Shown: piece after piece, positions 49,790-56,281 of the stretch
How the letters are laid out: each line of letters starts with the position of its first letter
How positions within the stretch are numbered: position 1 is the first letter of the stretch
DNA from: Candidatus Dormiibacterota bacterium
GTDB lineage: Bacteria; Chloroflexota; Dormibacteria; Dormibacterales; Dormibacteraceae
DNA: 64,000 nucleotides
Direction: 5' to 3'
NCBI GenBank assembly: GCA_955652675.1
Contig: CATPBP010000019.1
Location: 17,513-81,512 of the forward strand
Made by a program: the position numbers and the translations under genes
Notes under the pieces: model-generated
What the model saw: only the letters and a program-made list of their open reading frames with translations
The model's database searches: none
What the model was told of the DNA's origin: nothing

Positions 49790-50977
49790 GTGCGAGCCTG
49801 GCCGTATACTCGCAAACGGCTTAACACGCACACGGAGAACGTCCTGGAACTTCAGCATTTCGAAGACCTGCCGCTGGGAGGTGAATGGACCACCAGGCGC
49901 AGGACCGTCACTGAGGCTGACGTCGCCGCCTTCGTAGGGCTCTCCGGCGACTTCAACCCACTGTACGCGGACCTGGAGCATGCACGCTCCAGCCAGTTCG
50001 GCGGCCTCGTGGCGCCCGGCGGCCTGATCGCCGTGATGACCGCCGGCCTGGGCTCCATGGACGTGCCCATTCCAGCCACGGTCGGCCTGGTGGGCATGAG
50101 CTGGAAGTTCCTGGCGCCGGTGCAGCCGGGTGACACGCTCGGCTCGCGCTGGCGGCTCAGCCGCAAGCGCAACGTCGAGAACCCGAACTGGGGCCTCGCC
50201 GTCTGGCAGATCGAGGTCGAGAACCAGCGCGGGGAGCTGGTTGCCAGCGGGGAGATGACGCGGCTGATTGCCAAACGGGAGCAGGTCGTGGAACGGACGA
50301 GCCGTAGCCGCCGGCGCCGCCGCAAGAGCGCGCCGGGCGGTCAGGAGGCCGCCGACGTGGTGCTCAGCGAGCCCATCCCCGAGCCCGCTCCCGCCGATCT
50401 TCCGGCCCCTGCCGCCCGCCGCCGCCGCCGCCGCGGATCGGCTCCGGAGCCGGCGCCCGAGATCGCCGCCGAACAGCAAAGCCGGGAGCCGGAGGCGGCA
50501 ACCTCTCCGGCGCCCGTGTCCGAGGCGCCGCCGGCCAGACGCCGGCGCCGGCGCCGGTCCTCCAACGGCAGTGGCGGTGGGAACGACAACGGGCGCGAGG
50601 GCGGCCGTGACTCCGACTCGACCGCCGGAATGGAGAACCCGCCCACGCCGGCACACGAGGAGCCCGCTGCGGCACCTGGCACGGCGCAGCCCGAGAGGAG
50701 TACCGAGTTCCGCTGGGAGCGCGCCGAGCCACCCGAGCCGGCCCCGGCCCAAACCGGCTGGCGGGCTCCTGAGCCGCCGCGGCGGGAACCTACCGACGGC
50801 GGCGAGCCTCGCGAAGGGGGGGCCACCGAACCTGCCCGCGAACGGTCTGAACTGTCGCCCTTCCGCGGCCCGGACGATTCCGAGCGCGCCGACGGCGGCG
50901 AGGGCGGCGTCGGCGGCGGGACTCCCGAGGAGCCGGGCGGCCTAGGCCGGGTCTTCCGGCGCCTCCGGCGGCCCTAG
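49790..50977 (+). CDS. MaoC-like hydratase domain with long polyarginine/Pro-rich tail
   Basis: Up to 395 residues. Residues ~20-155 are a MaoC/hot-dog (R)-hydratase domain: FEDLPLGGEW, VGLSGDFNPLYAD, FGGLVAPGGL, VGMSWKFLAPVQPGDTL. The remaining ~240 are disordered, with three arginine runs (SRRRRRKS, ARRRRRRGS, RRRRRRRSS) separated by Ala/Pro/Glu stretches, unusual for this family. Start problem: GTG 49790 lies before a TATACT box (49805-49810), while a GGAG ribosome site (49834-49837) points to CTG 49844, exactly where the domain should begin. The 3' end overlaps ispH by 36 bases. Confidence 0.8.
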   Translation: MRAWPYTRKRLNTHTENVLELQHFEDLPLGGEWTTRRRTVTEADVAAFVGLSGDFNPLYADLEHARSSQFGGLVAPGGLIAVMTAGLGSMDVPIPATVGLVGMSWKFLAPVQPGDTLGSRWRLSRKRNVENPNWGLAVWQIEVENQRGELVASGEMTRLIAKREQVVERTSRSRRRRRKSAPGGQEAADVVLSEPIPEPAPADLPAPAARRRRRRGSAPEPAPEIAAEQQSREPEAATSPAPVSEAPPARRRRRRRSSNGSGGGNDNGREGGRDSDSTAGMENPPTPAHEEPAAAPGTAQPERSTEFRWERAEPPEPAPAQTGWRAPEPPRREPTDGGEPREGGATEPARERSELSPFRGPDDSERADGGEGGVGGGTPEEPGGLGRVFRRLRRP

Positions 50978-51844
50978 AGAGGAAGGCTCCAGGCCCTCGA
51001 CGTACTCGATCACGCGCCGGGTCAGCTGGCTTGGCGTTGAGGCGCCGCTCGTGACGCCCACCCTTCCGATCCCCCGGAACCAAGCCGGGTCGATCTCCTC
51101 GAGGCTGTCGACCAGATAGGCCGGCTTGCCGCCCAGTTTGCGAACGACCTCGCCCAGCCGGTTGGAGTTGGACGAGCGCGGGCTGCCTACCACCAAGACC
51201 ATGTCCACGTCACGGGCGGCAGCCACAGCGGCCTCCTGGCGCTCCTGCGTGGCGCGGCAGATCTCGTTGTGGACCTCGGCGGCCGGCCAGCGGCGCTTGA
51301 CAGCCTCGATCAGCTCCTCGGTGTCCCAGACGGAAAGCGTGGTCTGGCAGGTGACCGCCACCCGCTCGTTATCAACCTCTAGACGCTCGACGTCCTCCAG
51401 GGTCTGCACCAGGTGTACCCTGCCGGGCGCCTCACCCATAACCCCTTCCGGCTCGGGATGACCCTGACGGCCGACGTAGATCACGTCGTAGCCGCGGCCG
51501 GCGAGCTCCTTGACCAGGTCGTGCGTTCTGACCACGTCGGAGCAGGTGGCGTCAACCGCTGTGAGGCCCTTCTCGGCAGCCCGCTGCTTGACCTGCGGCG
51601 AGACTCCGTGGGCGGTGAAGATGACGGTGCCCGCATCGATGGTCTCCAGGCCGGCGAGGCGGTTGGGCGGGTCGACGAGCTGGATTCCCTGCTCCTGGAG
51701 GTCGGCGGTCACGTGCGTGTTGTGTACCAGCTGGCCCAGCATGCGAACCGGCTCGCCGGTCGACTCGCGGACGCGCTTGGCGATCCGGAATGCGTCGACG
51801 ACCCCGTGGCAGTAGCCACGCGGCGTGATCTTGACGACTTCCAT
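50942..51844 (-). CDS. ispH: 4-hydroxy-3-methylbut-2-enyl diphosphate reductase
   Basis: 300 residues, the last enzyme of the MEP isoprenoid route, making IPP and DMAPP. The iron-sulfur Cys are C12 (RGYCHGV), ~C100 (DATCSDVV) and ~C194 (NEICRAT). LVHNTHV, FTAHGV, TTLSV and SPRSSNSNRL complete the signature. The ATG lies 8 bases behind TACCCT with no ribosome site. Its 3' end overlaps the MaoC gene tail-to-tail. Confidence 0.96.
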   Translation of the reverse strand: MEVVKITPRGYCHGVVDAFRIAKRVRESTGEPVRMLGQLVHNTHVTADLQEQGIQLVDPPNRLAGLETIDAGTVIFTAHGVSPQVKQRAAEKGLTAVDATCSDVVRTHDLVKELAGRGYDVIYVGRQGHPEPEGVMGEAPGRVHLVQTLEDVERLEVDNERVAVTCQTTLSVWDTEELIEAVKRRWPAAEVHNEICRATQERQEAAVAAARDVDMVLVVGSPRSSNSNRLGEVVRKLGGKPAYLVDSLEEIDPAWFRGIGRVGVTSGASTPSQLTRRVIEYVEGLEPSSLGPPEAPEDPA

Positions 51845-51858
51845 CTGATACGAGGGTA

Positions 51859-52659
51859 CTAACCGACGCCTTGCAAGAGGTCGGACTCACCTCGGCGCCC
51901 GGCCAGACGGCCGCCGGCCAGCACGTAGGTCTCGGAGCCGAAGGCCGACTCGAATATCTGGTCGCCCATGGTCACGAACGGGCTTTCGGGGTTGTTCTGG
52001 CTGAGGTGGGCGGCGAAGGCCTGGCGCTTCCTCTCCGCCAAGTCCCTGACGTCCACCGTCGCGGTGATCTCCTCGTCGGGAATGCCGATGATCTGGATGT
52101 CCGGCGCCGGGCGGCCCGACTCTCTCCAGCGCTCCGCCAGCCTCTCCATCAAGCCCCGAGGGACGGCGTGCAGGTAGAACTTCTCGGGCTGCCAGCCCTC
52201 GCCGGCCAGGAGCTCCAGGGCAGCCACCGTGGTCAGGTGCGCCTTGATGTGGTCTGGGTGGCCGTATGTGCCGTCGGGGGTGTAGGTCACGACCACCTCC
52301 GGACGCTCCTCGCGGATCAGGTTTGCCAGACGTCCGGCGGCCTCGGGCAACGGCGCCATGTGGAAGCTCCCGGGAGTCTGGTTGGTCGCCAGACCGGCCA
52401 TCCCGGAATCGCGGTAGCCCAGGAACTCCTGCCGGTCGACGCCCAGCAACTCGGTGGCCCGCCGCAGCTCCTCGGTCCGGATCTCGGCCAGACGGGGCCG
52501 CGACGCGGCTTCGTCCATGTTGTAGATCTCGCCCTCCTCGCCCCTGGTGGCGGTGACCAGGACGACTCGATGGCCGGCCTGGTGCGCCCGCATCATGACG
52601 CCGCCGGTGGAGACAGCCTCGTCGTCGGGGTGGGCGTGAACCAGTAGGAGCGTTGCCAT
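51859..52659 (-). CDS. PIG-L/LmbE deacetylase (MshB/Mca-like)
   Basis: 266 residues. Zinc motif AHPDDEAV at residues ~9-16 and the third ligand in GHPDHIKAH. ATRGEEGEI, RTEELRRATELLGV and TYTPDGTYGHPD closely follow the mycothiol enzymes MshB (GlcNAc-Ins deacetylase) and Mca (mycothiol amidase), so a role in low-molecular-weight thiol chemistry is plausible; a glycan deacetylase is the alternative. It lies in the same direction as ispH, 14 bases upstream. Confidence 0.88.
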   Translation of the reverse strand: MATLLLVHAHPDDEAVSTGGVMMRAHQAGHRVVLVTATRGEEGEIYNMDEAASRPRLAEIRTEELRRATELLGVDRQEFLGYRDSGMAGLATNQTPGSFHMAPLPEAAGRLANLIREERPEVVVTYTPDGTYGHPDHIKAHLTTVAALELLAGEGWQPEKFYLHAVPRGLMERLAERWRESGRPAPDIQIIGIPDEEITATVDVRDLAERKRQAFAAHLSQNNPESPFVTMGDQIFESAFGSETYVLAGGRLAGRRGESDLLQGVG

Positions 52660-52739
52660 CGCAAGTTAAACGCCCCGGCACCGTTGATGATTCCGGTCCC
52701 CCGGCGGGCTACCCTGGTGCCCGTGGGAGGAGGGCCCAC

Positions 52740-53813
52740 TTGAGCCAGCTAAGGAGCGGGAGGCTGCAGCGCGCCGAGTGGCTGGCTGCGCTCGGCCGGC
52801 ATGAGGAGGCGGCGCAGCTCTTTCGCGAGGCAGCCGCGCAAGACCCGAATGATGCCGACCCGCTCTGCGGTCTGGCCGCCTCGTTGATGCAGCTCGGCCA
52901 CGGCGCCGCCGCGCTGGAGGCGGCGCTGTCTGCCGCCGCCACCGATCCCGGAAGCGAGTGGCCCCACCGCCTGAGAAGTCACATCCATCTGAGGCAGGGC
53001 GCGACCCGGGATGCGCTCGCCTCCGCGGAGACGGCGGTTCAGCTGGCCCCGGACGGCTTCCTCCCCCACCTCAGCCTGTTCGACGCCCAGCTAGCGGCGA
53101 GACGGGCCGACGACGCCTCCGCGACGACCGAGCGCCTCCGGCGCCTGGAACCGGACCACCACCTGACCCACCGAAGCCTCGGCCGGCTGGCTCTCGTTCG
53201 GCGTCGGGCAAAGGAGGCCGAGGGGCACTTCCGGGAGGCGCTTCGGGTCAGGGCCGACGATGCCACCACACTCAGCCTCCTGGGCCGAGCCATCGAGCTG
53301 CAGCACCGGCCCAAGCGGGCCATCGGGATCCATCAGCTGGCGGTTCAGAGCGATCCCCGGAGCCAGGTCGCCCGCCAGGCGCTGCTCCGGGCAACCCGAA
53401 CCCACCTGGGCCTGACGCTGGCCGTGATCACGGCGGGGTTGAGCGCCATCCTGGTGGTGGCGGCGCAGGACGCGGCCCAGTCCAGCCACGGAGATCTCCA
53501 GCTAACCATCGCCATGAGCCTCCTGGTCCTCGTGGTACTCGCCGGAGTGGGGATCGCCCTACGCCTGGTGCTCTGGCGGCGTCTGCCTGCCCAGGTGCGG
53601 AGCTTCTACCGCGCCGAGGCGCGCGCGGCTCGGCGGCGCTCCCGGCGGCCCACCTACCTCGCCGCGGCGATGGTGCTTGTGCTGCTGCTGACTTTCGAGG
53701 TCTTGCTCTTGCTCCTCGCCCTGCATGTGGGACTGACTCCGGTGCTGCTGGCCGGCGTCGCGGGACTGCTGGCTCTCTCAAGCCTGGCGGTGGCGCGCCG
53801 GCGCCTCCGGTAG
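52740..53813 (+). CDS. TPR-repeat protein with C-terminal membrane helices
   Basis: 357 residues from TTG 52740, which has an excellent GGAGGAGG ribosome site six bases upstream; no ATG or GTG in this frame fits. The N-terminal ~215 residues are TPR repeats (RHEEAAQLFREAAAQDPND, AKEAEGHFREALRVRADD, PKRAIGIHQLAVQSDP). Then come about four membrane helices (TLAVITAGLSAILVVAA to LLAGVAGLLALSSLAV) with a basic loop. It is probably an assembly scaffold on the inner face of the membrane. Specific role unknown. Confidence 0.78.
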   Translation: MSQLRSGRLQRAEWLAALGRHEEAAQLFREAAAQDPNDADPLCGLAASLMQLGHGAAALEAALSAAATDPGSEWPHRLRSHIHLRQGATRDALASAETAVQLAPDGFLPHLSLFDAQLAARRADDASATTERLRRLEPDHHLTHRSLGRLALVRRRAKEAEGHFREALRVRADDATTLSLLGRAIELQHRPKRAIGIHQLAVQSDPRSQVARQALLRATRTHLGLTLAVITAGLSAILVVAAQDAAQSSHGDLQLTIAMSLLVLVVLAGVGIALRLVLWRRLPAQVRSFYRAEARAARRRSRRPTYLAAAMVLVLLLTFEVLLLLLALHVGLTPVLLAGVAGLLALSSLAVARRRLR

Positions 53814-53857
53814 TCCCCGACGGCGGCGTTCAGCCTGAGGCGCCGTCCTGGTCGAAC

Positions 53858-54114
53858 TTGAACACGACGACGGGGGCGCGACCGCCAGTTGGAACGCGAG
53901 ATCTCTACGGAGCGGTCACCAATGAGCGAGCCAGTAAGGGCATATTGGTCTCGACTGGCAAATACACGGCTGCCTCTTATCAGTTTTGTGAAACAAGCCG
54001 CTCCAGCTGGTCAACGGAAATGAGCTCCTGTACCTGCTGGACGAGAAAGGCGTCAAAGCCAAGATCGAATTCCCACAGAGTTGGAAGGATCCGACCATCA
54101 GCCGTGACGAGTAG
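53858..54114 (+). pseudogene. Remnant of an Mrr-type restriction endonuclease (frameshifted)
   Basis: One frame reads TRDLYGAVTNERASKGILVS and TGKYTAASYQF, the conserved core of the Mrr catalytic (Mrr_cat) family. It breaks near 53990. A second frame then reads LQLVNGNELLYLLDEKGV and KAKIEFPQSW to a TAG at 54112, the matching C-terminus of the same family. At least one frameshift separates the two, and the N-terminal half with the catalytic D...QxK residues is absent upstream, where the TPR gene ends. This is a decayed gene, not an active nuclease. The neighbouring ~700 bases hold no intact gene. Confidence 0.72.
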
Positions 54115-54157
54115 ATCTATTGTTCTTGCCGATACCTACGGAGATCTGGGAGGGTCG

Positions 54158-54331
54158 TCAGTCGTCTCGCGGCCAGTCCCAGATCATGCGCAGCAGGACT
54201 ATCTGGTGAGACTCAAGGCCCAACTCGTAGGTGAGCAGCGCATCGTCAAAGGGCACCGTGTACTGAGCCGGCTGATTCTTGAACAGCAAGACGCGCGGAG
54301 CTGAGCGAGTGCTGGAGGTTGCACCGCCCGT
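54158..54331 (-). pseudogene. Protein-like ORF fragment without a start codon
   Basis: A 58-codon minus-strand frame bounded by stops reads convincingly as protein (VLLFKNQPAQYTVPFD, LLTYELGLESHQIVLLRM, ending IWDWPRDD) but has no usual start in its first 45 codons. It looks like the C-terminal end of a lost gene, in the same decayed patch as the Mrr remnant. An unusual start cannot be excluded. Family unknown. Confidence 0.4.
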
Positions 54332-54372
54332 CTAACGCTCGACAGACAAAGCGGCGCGATCCGCGTAATGTA

Positions 54373-54476
54373 AACCTTGCGCCTTTGAGCGAAGCTCATC
54401 CGCCGTATCGGCGATGGCGCCGGAGGGCCGTGCCAGGCCCTCCTTTTTGTCGTCTGGAGAGGTCCCTACAGGGACC
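54373..54476 (+). ncRNA. Candidate structured RNA: tandem hairpins ending in a terminator
   Basis: Three perfect hairpins follow one another: TGAGC-gaa-GCTCA (54386-54398), CGCCG-tat-CGGCG (54401-54413) and GGAGGGCC-gtgcca-GGCCCTCC with TTTTT (54422-54448). A fourth, GGTCCC-taca-GGGACC, lies at 54461-54476. No open frame runs into them on the plus strand, so the terminator has no known gene to end. A TAATGT box lies at 54366-54371. A short ~75-base RNA is a reasonable reading; a leftover 3' end of a deleted gene is the alternative. Confidence 0.45.
54422..54448 (+). terminator. Strong intrinsic terminator (GGAGGGCC/GGCCCTCC-T5)
   Basis: A perfect 8-bp GC-rich stem with a 6-base loop followed by five Ts, the most canonical terminator in the window. 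It points rightward, away from any intact upstream gene. Confidence 0.85.
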
Positions 54477-54540
54477 GACGGCCGCCCAAACCCAGCCCAG
54501 CTGAGGTAGTTGCGCCCCTTGGAAGCGGCAGGGGCTCTCT

Positions 54541-55485
54541 CTATTGGCCGGGCCTGACCATCCCCGGAGGAGTGGGGGGAGCTACGTCGCCGGGCGCATG
54601 GCCGGCGCCCCCGGCCGGCTGCGGAGGGCCGCCTGGCTGCGGAGGGCCGCCTGGCTGCGGAGGGCCGCCTGGCTGCGAGGGGACGCCCGGCTGCGGGGGG
54701 ACGCCACCACCCTGGGGTGCGGCGCCGGAGCCTGGCGGTGGAGGCTGCGGCCCGGCTGGTCCCTTCGCCTGCGCCTCGCTGGCCGTCCGCGATCCGAAGT
54801 AGAAGCCGACGATGGTCGCGAGGACGCCGATCAGGCCCACGACGATGGTCTTACGGAGCTCCGCGGCATCCGGAGCTCCCGAGAAGACCAGGGCCACGGA
54901 CAGCACCGCGATCACCGAAACGATGGCGAATGCCATCAGCACCCGCGCCAGGCCCGGCGTGCCGGAGGGAGGCTGGGAGAGCGCAGAGAGCAGGTCCATC
55001 AGCTCGCCCTCGGGGATGAGAGACATACCGGGACCGCCTCCCGCGAGCGGCTGGCCCGCTCCCCCCGCCGCTTGGGGGCCCGCTGAGACAGGCCTGGGAC
55101 CGGCGGGGCCGGGTCCGTGGAAACCGTCGCGAGGGGTCCCGGCGACTGCGTCGATGAGCGCCTGGAGCTGGGCCCGCGTCTTCCTCTGAGCGCCGTAGGC
55201 CGAGAGCAGGTCGATAAGCAGCGGCAGCATCCAGGCGGCGATAACGATCAGGACCAGGCTGAGCAGGAACCAGAGGGCGGTAGAGCCCTCGATTCCGGTG
55301 ATCAGGGGGCCGCTGGCGGCAGCCGGCGAAGGCGCCACGCTGGGCTGCGTCGACGCCGTGCTCAGTGCGGGGGGGGAGGGTAGTTCCGCGAAGGCGGCCT
55401 GCGCCCGTCCTGCCACCAGCAGGCCCGCCGCCGCCGCGGCAGCCAGCAGCCTGCCGGGGATCCTGGTTCCCGCACGTCGCATCAC
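54541..55485 (-). CDS. Secreted/membrane protein with Pro-Gly-Gln repeat tail
   Basis: 314 residues (or one fewer from ATG 55482). An N-terminal signal-like helix (LLAAAAAAGLLVAGRAQA) is followed by one membrane helix (TALWFLLSLVLIVIAAWMLPL), a soluble part and two further helices (VLMAFAIVSVIAVLSVALVF and TIVVGLIGVLATIVGFYFG). The tail consists of QPGGPP-like repeats encoded by perfect 18-base tandem repeats, likely variable in copy number. No family recognised; it may be a membrane scaffold. Confidence 0.7.
   Translation of the reverse strand: MMRRAGTRIPGRLLAAAAAAGLLVAGRAQAAFAELPSPPALSTASTQPSVAPSPAAASGPLITGIEGSTALWFLLSLVLIVIAAWMLPLLIDLLSAYGAQRKTRAQLQALIDAVAGTPRDGFHGPGPAGPRPVSAGPQAAGGAGQPLAGGGPGMSLIPEGELMDLLSALSQPPSGTPGLARVLMAFAIVSVIAVLSVALVFSGAPDAAELRKTIVVGLIGVLATIVGFYFGSRTASEAQAKGPAGPQPPPPGSGAAPQGGGVPPQPGVPSQPGGPPQPGGPPQPGGPPQPAGGAGHAPGDVAPPTPPGMVRPGQ
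54621..54692. repeat. 18-base tandem repeat coding for QPGGPP units
   Basis: GCGGAGGGCCGCCTGGCT occurs three times without a mismatch (54621-54638, 54639-54656, 54657-54674), followed by a degenerate fourth copy. It is in frame with the membrane protein gene, so slippage would change the tail length without breaking the protein. Confidence 0.9.
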
Positions 55486-55591
55486 GTCCCTCCCTCAACC
55501 ATGGCTTTCGGGGGCCGCGCGGCATCCCCTACGCCCGCCAAGCCGTCGCTGGGCGCCAGGGTAACTCAGCGGTCGCCGCACAGTGGCCCCA

Positions 55592-56161
55592 TCAGGTCTG
55601 GATCGGGCCCGGCATGGGGTCGAGAGCGGTCAACTGGTTCCCCTCCCAGCGAAACCTGACGGTCGACGAACCTCCCGACGGACAGCAGTGAGGGTCACCC
55701 TGGCGGAAGACCAGGTAGCTCACGGCGAAGGTGACGTCGTCGACAGCGTCGGCGGAGGAAGCCCTGGAGAAATATCGCTGCCCGACGGCCTTGCCGCCGA
55801 CGAAGAAGAAGTACCAGTCGCCAGGCGAATCAGCCCCGCTGGTCGAGCTGGCGTGGATGACGTGAAGCACGGCCGCGGGTCGCCAGGTGGCCTCGGGTGC
55901 CTGCGCGGCCAGGCCATTGGCGCTCACGTAGCGCTCGGCAGCTGCCGCGGTGGAATATGGTCCGAACGAGGAGGCGGGAGCAGCGAGGGCAGGCGGGTGG
56001 ACGTCCGGAGATGGACTGGAGGCGGTGGCCGCCCCGGAGGCGGATGGAGCCACGCTGCGGTGGGGCGCGGCGCGCCCCGAGTCGCCCGACTGGCCCCCAC
56101 AGGCCGCCGCCAGCAGCAGCAAGGCGAGGAGAAGACCGCCCCGAACCCCCAGCCGTCCCAC
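55592..56161 (-). CDS. LppP/LprE-family lipoprotein
   Basis: 189 residues. Lipoprotein signal LLLALLLLAAAC with lipidated C21, a Ser/Pro/Ala-rich spacer (~25-60), and a domain ending in GDPHCCPSGGSSTVRFRWEG, the mark of the LppP/LprE group known from mycobacteria, where LprE is a surface-exposed lipoprotein. Function here unknown. It is divergent from the MFS exporter gene. Confidence 0.85.
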   Translation of the reverse strand: MGRLGVRGGLLLALLLLAAACGGQSGDSGRAAPHRSVAPSASGAATASSPSPDVHPPALAAPASSFGPYSTAAAAERYVSANGLAAQAPEATWRPAAVLHVIHASSTSGADSPGDWYFFFVGGKAVGQRYFSRASSADAVDDVTFAVSYLVFRQGDPHCCPSGGSSTVRFRWEGNQLTALDPMPGPIQT

Positions 56162-56249
56162 TCAGCGCAGCATCGCACTGATGCAGGGGTCGGGACGCAC
56201 GGAGATCGACCGCTCGGCCTCGGCTCTGCGGCGCGAGTTCAAAGCAGAG

Positions 56250-56274
56250 GCGCCGGAAAAGCCGGCGCTAGAGT
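56250..56274 (+). promoter_or_regulatory. Operator-like hairpin and -10 box of the MFS exporter gene
   Basis: GCGCCGG-aaaag-CCGGCGC (56250-56268) is directly followed by the -10 box TAGAGT (56269-56274), 7 bases before GTG 56282. An inverted repeat filling the -35/-10 spacer is the usual place for a TetR- or MarR-type repressor, but no such gene is adjacent. Confidence 0.5.
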
Positions 56275-56281
56275 CCCTGCG

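Noticed and set aside
52958..54304. A 448-codon plus-strand frame
   Set aside because: It shadows the TPR protein gene in another frame. Only its piece near 53870-53990 is meaningful, as part of the Mrr remnant.
55583..56281. Upstream extension of the MFS exporter frame by 233 codons
   Set aside because: It is antisense to the LppP/LprE lipoprotein gene and reads as low-complexity sequence; the promoter box at 56269 sets the true start.
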